Source: Candidatus Dormiibacterota bacterium (GTDB taxonomy: Bacteria; Chloroflexota; Dormibacteria; CF-121). From it: a stretch of 64,000 nt of DNA. The DNA is taken from positions 1-64,000 of the forward strand of contig DASZZN010000034.1 of the NCBI GenBank assembly GCA_035544955.1. The letters are read 5' to 3'. Position numbers and translations under genes: made by a program. Shown here in pieces: positions 41,353-48,434 of this stretch; the stretch's first letter is position 1, and each line of letters opens with the position of its first letter. The notes under the pieces were generated by a model, which was given only the letters and a program-made list of their open reading frames with translations, was not told where the DNA came from and ran no database searches.

Positions 41353-42992
41353 GGCGGCGAGGCGAGCACGATCTTTCCCGGAGCAAGCGACGAATACGGC
41401 ACGCCGGGTCGCGGGTCCCCGGCTTGGGCAAAGTCGAGGTTGACCTGCGGATGGGCCGGGCCGAGGATCGCAAAGAAGTCCGCTCGTCCGGTTCGCGCAT
41501 AGCTGGGCAGCTCGACGTAGACGGCGTTGGCCTCGAAACCGGCCTGGACCTGGTCGGGGGACGCCGTCTGATAGGCGAGGTGCGCGGCCCGGTCGCGTGC
41601 GACCTGCCATGCCACGTAATCCTGTTGTCCCACCACGTACAGCGTGAGCCCGGCGGCGACGGCGGTCGTCGCCCAGGCCTTGGCGGCACGCTGACGACTG
41701 GCCCGAGCGGCGAGGACCGCAACAAGCGGAATCAGCGGCGCGATCACCGGAAAGTAGTAGCGGTCGTAAATGAACCACTGCACCGCCAGCAGCGGAAGGA
41801 ATTGCAGCGCACTGATGATCACGAGCAAGAGCGCATCGGGTGGATGCGCGCGCGGAGTCCACCCGCGCCGGCGGAGCACGAACAGCAGGACAAATGTGGT
41901 GACGGCCGCAATCTCGATCGCGCGAAACACGGGACTGGGAAAGATCGGCGGCTTGGATCCCGAGAGGATCGACGCGAACCCCAGCGGGCTGAAGACGTTT
42001 CCGGGAAAGGTCATTCCAAACTGGAGGAGATCGACCAGGCATCCGATGGCACCAACGATCCCGAGCGCGGCCGACATCAGCGACCAGCCGCTCTCCCGAC
42101 CGAGCACGCTATATCTCCCTCCCCCTCGTGCGGGGGAGGGGAAGGTTGTGGCCGCCGGCCGCAAGGCGAGCGCCACCAAAAAGGGAATCAGAGCCAATCC
42201 CAGCATGGCGGGCAGCGGAAAGATCGCGTGCCCGATGTTGTACTGCGACGGCCCGACCACGGAATACAGCGGCTGGTCGACCGCGAACCGGCCGGCGAGC
42301 ACCAGGGCGGCGGCCGGCAGGGTCCACATCGCCACCACCGCCAGGCTGTCGGACCGCGTCCACGTCGGCCGCTTCCAGAGGAGCAGCCCCAGCGTCAGCG
42401 CGGGAACCAGCGCCAGGCCAACCTGTCGTTGCAGCGGCGCCATGATCAGCAACGCCACGCACAGCCAGCGCCAGCGCCCGCCGATGATCCACGCCACACC
42501 GGTCACGGCGGCGGCCATCACGAGCCCGACGTAGAAGTTGTCGCTCATGAAGCTGGTGGCGTTCGTCATGAAGAGTGGCATGGCCAGCAGCGTCGCACCC
42601 GCGACCAGCGACCAGAACCGATCGGCGCCGAGCCGTCGCGCCAGCCAGAAGCTGCACCACGCGGTGAGGAAGACGAGCGGGACGACGCTCAGCCGGAGCA
42701 GCCGCTGGTCGGGATGCCCCAGGCTGAAGGCAGCGCCCCAGACCACCTGCACCAGCGCCAGCGCCGTGCTTTCCGGAAAGATGTGCAGCCCGTGCCCGGC
42801 GAGCAGTTGCCGCACCGACCACGAGTACATCCAGTCGTCGTTGAAGGCGAGCGGTGGGGAGAGATCGAACACGACGAGGGCCGCCAATGCCGCTACCGCC
42901 AGTGTCACGATGGCGGCACTCGGCAGATCGGCGGCGAGCCAAAAGCGCCCAGCCGCCCTGGCGGATGCCGGGCGCATCTCGGGCGCAACCAT
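41343..42992 (-). CDS. GT39-like membrane glycosyltransferase with in-frame repeat insertion
   Basis: A 549-residue polytopic protein. The first external loop contains FNDDWMYSWSVRQLLAGHG (acidic pair as in GT39/PMT enzymes), and a FMSDNFYVG motif follows. About eleven helices precede a C-terminal external domain. Between two central helices the chain reads RPAATTFPSPARGGGRYSVLG, where TTFPSPARGGG is encoded by the dispersed repeat. The start is ATG 42992, or TTG 43004 four codons earlier. It probably adds a sugar from a polyprenyl donor in the glycan pathway of this locus. Confidence 0.78.
   Translation of the reverse strand: MVAPEMRPASARAAGRFWLAADLPSAAIVTLAVAALAALVVFDLSPPLAFNDDWMYSWSVRQLLAGHGLHIFPESTALALVQVVWGAAFSLGHPDQRLLRLSVVPLVFLTAWCSFWLARRLGADRFWSLVAGATLLAMPLFMTNATSFMSDNFYVGLVMAAAVTGVAWIIGGRWRWLCVALLIMAPLQRQVGLALVPALTLGLLLWKRPTWTRSDSLAVVAMWTLPAAALVLAGRFAVDQPLYSVVGPSQYNIGHAIFPLPAMLGLALIPFLVALALRPAATTFPSPARGGGRYSVLGRESGWSLMSAALGIVGAIGCLVDLLQFGMTFPGNVFSPLGFASILSGSKPPIFPSPVFRAIEIAAVTTFVLLFVLRRRGWTPRAHPPDALLLVIISALQFLPLLAVQWFIYDRYYFPVIAPLIPLVAVLAARASRQRAAKAWATTAVAAGLTLYVVGQQDYVAWQVARDRAAHLAYQTASPDQVQAGFEANAVYVELPSYARTGRADFFAILGPAHPQVNLDFAQAGDPRPGVPYSSLAPGKIVLASPPPP
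42114..42152 (-). repeat. Dispersed palindromic repeat inside the GT39-like gene
   Basis: TCTCCCTCCCCCTCGTGCGG then GGGAGGGGAAGGTTGTGGC. On the coding strand it gives TTFPSPARGGG, close to the peptides encoded at 6415 and 8091. Confidence 0.88.
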
Positions 42993-43091
42993 CCTGAAGA
43001 GCAAGACCGCGACCGGCGGTATCTTGCGGGCGCAGACCTCGTTTAACGCCGGGTCGCCAGGGGAAGGACTTGGTTGGATGGCCCGTTTTTC

Positions 43092-43100
43092 TGCTATAAG
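43092..43100 (+). promoter_or_regulatory. Extended -10 promoter for the SPFH operon
   Basis: TGCTATAAG is an extended -10 element 46 bases before the start codon; no good -35 is seen at 17 bases, which is normal for this promoter type. A CGGAGGG ribosome-binding site follows at 43137-43143. Confidence 0.5.
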
Positions 43101-43146
43101 GCGGATTGGCGGCGCGAACCGCCTCGATCCAGCAACGGAGGGTTAG

Positions 43147-44244
43147 ATGGGTATCTTCAGCCAGGAGGTCCGGCGCGAGTTCATCGCCCGGCCGGATACG
43201 GCCAAGGGCCAGATTCTGTTCAAGTGGCCCGACACGAACATCCGCAAGTTGACGCAGCTGACGGTCGAACAGGACGAGCTGGCGGTCTTCTTCCGCGACG
43301 GCCGCGTCCAGGGCACGATCCAGCCGGGACGGGTCACCCTCGATTCATCGGAAATTCCCTTCCTCGGCATCCTCGTCGACGCCGCCAGCGGCGGGAACCT
43401 GTTTCGCACCGAGCTCTATTTCATCTCAACGCGCGAGTTCCCCAACCTGCCATTCGGCGGGGCGATCGACAACGTCGTCGATCCGCAGACCAACTTTGGC
43501 GTGGGCCTGCGCGTCTTCGGCGAGTACTCGCTCAAGGTCATCGAACCCCAGTCGCTAATCGTGAACCTCGTCGGAACACAGAACCTTTCCACCAACGACG
43601 AGATCACCGACTGGATGCGCGAGCAGCTGCTCAAGACCTTGCGCACCGATGTCGTATCCCATGTCGTGACCAATGGCTGGCCCCTGCTCGGCATCGCGGC
43701 CCATACGGACGAAATTGAGTCCGAGACGATCGCCCAGGTCCAGCGCAACATCAACAGCTACGGTCTCCAGATCGTCCGCCTCGGTAACTTCACGATCACG
43801 CTCAAGCCCGAGGACGAAGACAAGCTGAAGAACTTCCTCAAGGACGTCCAGTACACCAAGCTCGCGGGCGGCTTCCAGCAGTACGCCGCCGGCGCGGCGA
43901 TGATCGGGGCCGGCCAGGGTCTGGCGCAAGGGCCCGGTCAGGGCGGAGCCAACCCGGCATTCCTGGGCGTCGGACTGGGCGTCGGGGGGCTGGTCGCCGG
44001 CCAGTTGGGTCAGACAGTCGCCGCGGGCGGCCAGATCCAGGTCCGCTGCCCGAACTGTCATGCGCTGAACAGCGAGAACGCGAAGTTCTGCAACAGCTGC
44101 GGACAGGTCCTCTCACCGGCCCCGGCTCCGACCGGCGCCACGATGGCCTGCCCCAAGTGCGGTACGCAGAACGCGGCGAACGCCAAGTTCTGCACCAACT
44201 GTGGTCAATCACTCGCGGGCGGAGGCGCACCGGCACAAACGTGA
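43147..44244 (+). CDS. SPFH-domain protein with double zinc ribbon (YdjI-like)
   Basis: A 365-residue protein. The first ~235 residues are an SPFH/stomatin-like domain of the YdjI (virion-core-protein-like) branch: ILFKWPDTNIRKLTQLTVEQ, AVFFRDGRVQGTIQPGRVTL and ELYFISTREFPNLPFGG. A Gly/Ala-rich helix follows (~245-295), then two zinc ribbons: CPNCHALNSENAKFCNSCG and CPKCGTQNAANAKFCTNCG. Members associate with membranes and partner with PspA-type or Tim44-like proteins in other bacteria. It starts a three-gene operon with overlapping stops. Confidence 0.87.
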   Translation: MGIFSQEVRREFIARPDTAKGQILFKWPDTNIRKLTQLTVEQDELAVFFRDGRVQGTIQPGRVTLDSSEIPFLGILVDAASGGNLFRTELYFISTREFPNLPFGGAIDNVVDPQTNFGVGLRVFGEYSLKVIEPQSLIVNLVGTQNLSTNDEITDWMREQLLKTLRTDVVSHVVTNGWPLLGIAAHTDEIESETIAQVQRNINSYGLQIVRLGNFTITLKPEDEDKLKNFLKDVQYTKLAGGFQQYAAGAAMIGAGQGLAQGPGQGGANPAFLGVGLGVGGLVAGQLGQTVAAGGQIQVRCPNCHALNSENAKFCNSCGQVLSPAPAPTGATMACPKCGTQNAANAKFCTNCGQSLAGGGAPAQT

Positions 44245-45164
44245 GCTGGCGCCGGCGACTCGTCCTGGGCGCGCTGATGGCGATGGCGCTGGTGCTGATG
44301 AGCCCCTTGCTGGCTTTTGCCCGGGCCGGAGGTGGCGGCCACTTCAGTGGCGGCGGCGGCGGAGGTAGCTTCGGTGGTGGCGGGAGCTACGGCGGGGGCG
44401 GCGGCTTCGGCGGTGCCGGGTTCCTTTTGCCGTTCTTCCTCTTCGGGGGAGGCGGCGGTGGGTTCATCTTCTTTCTCATCATCCTGTTCGGCCTCTGGCA
44501 GGCCTATCGCCGGATGAGCGTCGGCAATCCCGTGCAAGCGTCCAACTGGGGCCCGGCCTATTCGCCCATGGCCCAGATGCGCTCGACCTTGAGCGATGAT
44601 CTGGCCGCGCTGCAGGCCAAAGACCCGAACTTCAACCAGCAGATGTTCCTCGATCGGGCGCAGGCGGCGTTCTTCGCGCTGCAGAAAGCCTGGATGGAGC
44701 GCAACCTGGAACCGGCCCGCGTCTATATGTCCGATGGCATCTATCACCGCTGGAAGAACCAGATCGATGCGATGATCGCGGCCCATAAGAAGAACATCCT
44801 CGACAACCTGGTGATCGGCGGGGTGCAGATCGTCAAGGCGCAATCCGATCCGAACTTCGACTCCATCACGGTCCGCATCGACGCCAGCGCCGCGGACTAC
44901 GAGGTGGAAGACGCCAATCCCAGCAAAGTCATCTTCGGCTCCCAAAAGGACCAACCCTTCACGGAGTACTGGACGTTTACGCGAAGCGGCGCGGCGCGAA
45001 CCAAGGCGGGGGAAGCGGCCGAGGTCACCCAGTGCCCCAACTGCGGCGCGCCGTTGTCGATCAACGAGTCGGGTGTCTGCAGCTACTGCAAGGCGACCGT
45101 GACCAGCGGGCAGTTCGGTTGGGTCCTCGACAACATCACGCAAGCATCGGAGTGGCAAGGATGA
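44241..45164 (+). CDS. Tim44-like domain membrane protein with C-terminal zinc ribbon
   Basis: A 307-residue protein. Residues 1-28 form a signal or anchor helix, followed by a Gly-rich stretch, a second hydrophobic segment (FIFFLIILFGLWQAY) and a Tim44-like domain: FLDRAQAAFFALQKAWMERN near 136-155 and DSITVRIDASAADYEVED near 210-227. The end has CPNCGAPLSINESGVCSYC, one zinc ribbon. The start GTG 44241 overlaps the SPFH stop (GTGA). A diverged minus-strand paralogue lies at 46520. The family is linked to membrane-protein handling, but its bacterial role is poorly defined. Confidence 0.78.
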   Translation: MSWRRRLVLGALMAMALVLMSPLLAFARAGGGGHFSGGGGGGSFGGGGSYGGGGGFGGAGFLLPFFLFGGGGGGFIFFLIILFGLWQAYRRMSVGNPVQASNWGPAYSPMAQMRSTLSDDLAALQAKDPNFNQQMFLDRAQAAFFALQKAWMERNLEPARVYMSDGIYHRWKNQIDAMIAAHKKNILDNLVIGGVQIVKAQSDPNFDSITVRIDASAADYEVEDANPSKVIFGSQKDQPFTEYWTFTRSGAARTKAGEAAEVTQCPNCGAPLSINESGVCSYCKATVTSGQFGWVLDNITQASEWQG

Positions 45165-45478
45165 AGGAACAAGACGGACCGCCCGCGGAGAGCACGCCGA
45201 CCCCGACCCCAGGCGACCGAACCGGCTGGTCGCAACCGCCCGCGCCCCAATCACCCGGCCCGCCCGGTGCCTTTGTCGACCGTCCGGCGGCGCCGCCTGG
45301 CGCCCCCCTCCCGCCGGGTGCCGGGTCGCCCGTCCAGCCCGGACCGCCCCTGTCGGTCCAGGCACCCATCAAGGACACGACGATCAACATGGGCGCGCTG
45401 CTGCTCGGCGTCGGCGCGGTGGTCCTGATCATCATCGTGGTCGTGATCATCCTGGTCGCCGTCTTCAGCCACCACTAA
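45161..45478 (+). CDS. Proline-rich tail-anchored membrane protein
   Basis: A 105-residue protein. The first ~70 residues are Pro/Gly-rich and low complexity; residues ~78-102 (GALLLGVGAVVLIIIVVVII) form one C-terminal helix, then a short FSHH tail. The start overlaps the previous stop (ATGA), so it belongs to the SPFH/Tim44 operon. No enzymatic motif is visible. It may recruit partner proteins to the membrane through its proline-rich arm; this is inference. Confidence 0.7.
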   Translation: MKEQDGPPAESTPTPTPGDRTGWSQPPAPQSPGPPGAFVDRPAAPPGAPLPPGAGSPVQPGPPLSVQAPIKDTTINMGALLLGVGAVVLIIIVVVIILVAVFSHH

Positions 45479-45480
45479 GT

Positions 45481-45517
45481 TTGTTTGGCGTAGACTACTA
45501 CACAATAATGTAGTAGT
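45481..45517 (+). promoter_or_regulatory. Promoter with overlapping inverted-repeat operator before radC
   Basis: TTGTTT (45481-45486) and AATAAT (45504-45509) are spaced by 17 bases. A perfect 9-bp inverted repeat ACTACTACA-N6-TGTAGTAGT (45494-45517) surrounds the -10 element and ends at the base before the ATG. The transcript should start at or next to the start codon. Confidence 0.6.
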
Positions 45518-46123
45518 ATGGCGGCGATGGCTGCGCCGGACGAGCCGGGCCTGCTGGCTGCCCTGGTCGGGCAGCGGGGCGATCTGTCAGGAGTGATAGC
45601 GCTGCTGGCGGAGGGCGGCATCGTCGAGCGGCAGCCGGGCGATCTGCGGGCGTCGGCTCGCCGGCACGGGTTCCGGCCCGCCCAGGTGCGGCGCCTCTTC
45701 ATGGTGCGGGAGCTCGCTCGGCGCTGGCACGTCCCAGCGGACAGCGCGGCCCCAGCGGTCACCTCGCCGCGCGAGGCGCTTCTGCAGTTCCAGGAGCTGC
45801 GGAGCAGCGTGAAGGAGTGCTTTTCGGTCCTCTATCTGAATACGCGCAACCAGCCGGTCGGCTGTGAAAAGGTCGCGGTCGGTGGCCTCAACGTCGCCGC
45901 CCTACAGCCGCGTGAAGTGTTTGGGCCGGCGCTGACCCTGGGCGCCGCCGCCGTGATCCTGGCCCACAATCACCCATCGGGGGACCCGACCCCGAGCCCG
46001 GAGGATCTTGCGGTCACCCGCCACCTCCAGGAGGCGGGCCGGCTACTCGGAGTGGAAGTCCTTGATCACCTGGTGGTCTGCGCCGAACGTTTCCGCAGCC
46101 TACGCGAGTCCGGTGCTATATAG
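45518..46123 (+). CDS. radC: RadC-family JAB/MPN-domain protein
   Basis: A 201-residue protein. The C-terminal ~120 residues are the RadC domain: VKECFSVLYLNTRNQPVGCE, ALQPREVFGPAL and the JAMM zinc motif AHNHPSGDPTPSPEDLAVT with His150, His152 and Asp163, then LGVEVLDHLVV. The N-terminal part is a shortened helix-hairpin-helix-like region. RadC is not a proven repair enzyme; relatives occur with mobile and stress genes. No Shine-Dalgarno sequence is present, in line with a leaderless transcript from the promoter at 45481. Confidence 0.9.
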   Translation: MAAMAAPDEPGLLAALVGQRGDLSGVIALLAEGGIVERQPGDLRASARRHGFRPAQVRRLFMVRELARRWHVPADSAAPAVTSPREALLQFQELRSSVKECFSVLYLNTRNQPVGCEKVAVGGLNVAALQPREVFGPALTLGAAAVILAHNHPSGDPTPSPEDLAVTRHLQEAGRLLGVEVLDHLVVCAERFRSLRESGAI

Positions 46124-46243
46124 ACGTTATAGCGGCGCTATCAGGGGCGGAGTTTCCGGGACAACTCGACAGCCCATAAGTGGCCCCGGCAGTGAGAGAA
46201 TAGTGGAGCTCGCCTGCCGGCGGGTACGGCCCAGACGGGGCAG
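46124..46243. other. Non-coding stretch after radC
   Basis: I see no gene here. With the hairpins and direct repeats listed next, it makes a ~400-base non-coding interval between two convergent genes. Confidence 0.6.
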
Positions 46244-46303
46244 GAAAACCGACCACTGAGCGATGGTCGGTTTTCTGTTTTCAGCCGCGAAAAGCGGCTG
46301 AAA
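46244..46303. terminator. Two strong hairpins (bidirectional terminators)
   Basis: GAAAACCGACCA (46244-46255) pairs perfectly with TGGTCGGTTTTC (46264-46275), which ends in a T-rich run. TTTCAGCCGC (46279-46288) pairs with GCGGCTGAAA (46294-46303) across a GAAAA loop. The A/T-flanked stems fit terminators for radC and for the converging minus-strand gene. Confidence 0.75.
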
Positions 46304-46411
46304 CCGAGCTCCCACCGCGCCCACCTCACCTACTGGTGTACGCGCGCATCTCCCTTGCGTTTTGGCCGCGTGTGTCCGCGCGTTTGTGGGAACGGCGGGA
46401 GCTCGGCCGTT

Positions 46412-46447
46412 GAATTTCGAAGCCCGCGACAAGGGCTTTCGAAATTC
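46412..46447. repeat. Long inverted repeat
   Basis: GAATTTCGAAGCCC (46412-46425) and GGGCTTTCGAAATTC (46433-46447) pair over 14 positions with one bulge and a 7-base loop. The function is unknown; a structured RNA or a recombination site are possibilities. Confidence 0.6.
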
Positions 46448-46462
46448 TCCCGGCGTACCAAT

Positions 46463-46514
46463 GAGCGCCGGGACGTCTGTGAACGGCGCGGAGCGCCGGA
46501 ACGTCTGCGAACGG
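46463..46514. repeat. Tandem 24-base direct repeat
   Basis: GAGCGCCGGGACGTCTGTGA-ACGG (46463-46486) recurs as GAGCGCCGGAACGTCTGCGA-ACGG (46491-46514), with two mismatches and a 28-base period. It ends six bases before the stop codon of the next minus-strand gene. Confidence 0.7.
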
Positions 46515-46519
46515 TGGGA

Positions 46520-47125
46520 CTAGACGCGATCGATTCGCGTTAACAACCAACCAAACTTGCCGCTGATCACCGCGGCATCGCAGAACGGACAGATGCTGGT
46601 GATGTCAACATTGACCGACGCGCCGCAGTTCGGACACGCCTGCGAGCTGATGGTCCCCGGCTTGCCCGTCTCCGCCAGCGACGGGCGCTGAAAAATCCAA
46701 TCTTCTGTCCAGTCCCATGGTTCGGTGTCACCGCGGATCACATTCCCGCCGGCGTCGATGTCGTAGTCGGCGGAGTTGGCGTTGATTCGGACGGTGACGG
46801 TGTCGAAGCCAGTGCCGCTGACCGCGCCGGCGACGACGGAACTGGTGAACGCCAGCTGGCTCAGCACGTTGCGCCATCCCCGTTCCCGGTAGGTGGCGAT
46901 CTGCGCCTTCTGCTCCTCCCAGATGAGCGAGGCCATGACGCCCTGGCTCAGCGCCGGCTTGAGCGCCGTCCACGCCTCGAGGACGGCGAAGAACAGCCGC
47001 TGCACCTGTGCGAGGAATACGTTCTCGTCGAAGGCCGGGTCGTGCGCGCAGATGGAGATGATGCCGCCGAGCTTGCCATCGACGCCGTCACTGTCGACAT
47101 TCGCCGCCCACGAGCCCGGCATCAC
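46520..47125 (-). CDS. Truncated Tim44-like/zinc-ribbon paralogue
   Basis: About 201 residues homologous to the second half of the Tim44-like protein at 44241: ENVFLAQVQRLFFAVLEAWT, DTVTVRINANSADYDIDAG, CPNCGASVNVDITSICPFC and FGWLLTRIDRV match its blocks in order. The Gly-rich segment and membrane helix are missing. Protein-like sequence continues in frame upstream to about 47290 (DRFKDLTGWLSEGEATA) but with no ATG, GTG or TTG there; GTG 47128 and ATG 47125 are the first usable starts. It may be a 5'-truncated copy or use an unusual start. It lies downstream of a lipoprotein gene. Confidence 0.6.
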   Translation of the reverse strand: MMPGSWAANVDSDGVDGKLGGIISICAHDPAFDENVFLAQVQRLFFAVLEAWTALKPALSQGVMASLIWEEQKAQIATYRERGWRNVLSQLAFTSSVVAGAVSGTGFDTVTVRINANSADYDIDAGGNVIRGDTEPWDWTEDWIFQRPSLAETGKPGTISSQACPNCGASVNVDITSICPFCDAAVISGKFGWLLTRIDRV

Positions 47126-47294
47126 CTGTCCGTACCACTGGCGGCTTGGACGATGGAAGGGGCCGCCCTCGGACGTGAGGTATCCCTGGCTGGCGGTCGC
47201 CTCGCCTTCGCTAAGCCAGCCGGTCAGGTCCTTGAAGCGATCAACCAGGCCGATACGTAGTGCGACGGCCCTAGCCGCTGCGTTCTTTCGGGCG

Positions 47295-48434
47295 TTAGCT
47301 CGTCCGGAAGATCTCCGTGATCTGGCCCGTCCCGTAGTCGCCGACCAGCAAGCCCCCGTCGGAGGCCTCGGTGATAGCCAGCGGATGCGAGAATCCGGTC
47401 GCGAAATCGGTGACCTGCCCGTGCTCGCTCGCACCGGACCCGGAGAACACCACCCGCATCACGCGACGGCCGATTGAGCCCCCCACGTTTGCGCCCCACT
47501 CGGTGACGAAGGCGTTCTCCTGGTAATCTGCGCCAAACTCGGCGCCATAGTAAAAGACGATGCCGTCGGCCGACGAGTGCGGCGCGAAGACCGCGACGGG
47601 CGGGGCGACTCCACCGCAGTTCCCGTGGAGACTCCCGTCCGGATAGGCTGGCCAGCAGCGCGGCCATCCCGCGTCTTCGCCATCGGACACGCGCAGTAGA
47701 TGATCAGCCGGCTGCGAGCCGAGGTTGTCCTGGCCATTGATGGTGACATAGGCCTCGCCGGTCGAAGGTCGAAGCGCAAGACCGTAGGGATTGCGGGCAC
47801 CGCGGACAACGACGCCGGCGTAGCTCCAGTCGCTGCGAAAACGCAGCACGCTGGCGCTTCTCGAGTCGCCCTCGTTGCAGACGTTGCAGGTCGACCCGAC
47901 CCCCAACAGAAAGTCACCGTTGGGCATGGGGAGAATCCAGTCGTTCTGATGCTGGGAAACCGGCAACCCGCTGACCACCGCGCCGCCACCGGAGAGCGCG
48001 CCGTTGCTGAGTTGATAGCGGCGGACGCTTGTACGCACTGACACGTAGAGATCATTGCCGCGCCAGGCCAGGCCCAGCGCCGTGGGCAGGCCGGAGACCA
48101 ACGTCTGCGGACCGGCACCCGGTGACGGCACCACGGCGAGTGAGCCGCCGGCGCTCAGCACATAGAGCCGCCCATCCGGGCCAAAGGCCATCGAGGTGGT
48201 CGCGCCGAGGCCGCGGGCATACACGTACGCCGAAAAACCGGGGGGCGCGCCGAATCCGCCCGCGGGCGCCAGATTGGGTGGCGGGGGCAGGGGTGTGGGC
48301 GTCGGAACTGGCGTCGGGCTCGGAGTCGGCGTCGGCGTATGGCGGGGCGACCCGGTCGGCGTCGCCTTGGCGGTCGGCTGGCCGCAGCCGACCAGGAGCA
48401 AGCCGATCAGCGCGGCCACCGTCGAGCGTTTCAC
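47295..48434 (-). CDS. Sorbosone/glucose dehydrogenase-like beta-propeller lipoprotein
   Basis: A 379-residue exported lipoprotein. The lipobox is LLLVGC, with Cys17 lipidated; a Thr-Pro-rich linker runs to ~50 (TPTPTPSPTPVPTPTP). The rest is a six-bladed propeller: SAYVYARGLGATTSMAFGPD, GLPTALGLAWRGNDLYV, NPYGLALRPSTGEAYVTING and FSHPLAITEASDGGLLVGDY. These blocks match PQQ-dependent sugar dehydrogenase relatives, but PQQ-site residues cannot be checked by eye. Extra cysteines (CNVC and CWPAYPDGSLHGNC) may form disulfides. It overlaps the MDR gene by four bases. Confidence 0.8.
   Translation of the reverse strand: MKRSTVAALIGLLLVGCGQPTAKATPTGSPRHTPTPTPSPTPVPTPTPLPPPPNLAPAGGFGAPPGFSAYVYARGLGATTSMAFGPDGRLYVLSAGGSLAVVPSPGAGPQTLVSGLPTALGLAWRGNDLYVSVRTSVRRYQLSNGALSGGGAVVSGLPVSQHQNDWILPMPNGDFLLGVGSTCNVCNEGDSRSASVLRFRSDWSYAGVVVRGARNPYGLALRPSTGEAYVTINGQDNLGSQPADHLLRVSDGEDAGWPRCWPAYPDGSLHGNCGGVAPPVAVFAPHSSADGIVFYYGAEFGADYQENAFVTEWGANVGGSIGRRVMRVVFSGSGASEHGQVTDFATGFSHPLAITEASDGGLLVGDYGTGQITEIFRTS

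Noticed and set aside
4091-42152. CRISPR array
   Set aside because: The repeats are far apart, irregularly spaced and of both orientations, with no cas genes.
41424-43046. A 540-codon open frame on the + strand opposite the GT39-like gene
   Set aside because: It is Arg/Gly/Gln-rich with no domain and is a high-GC antisense shadow of a clear membrane protein gene.
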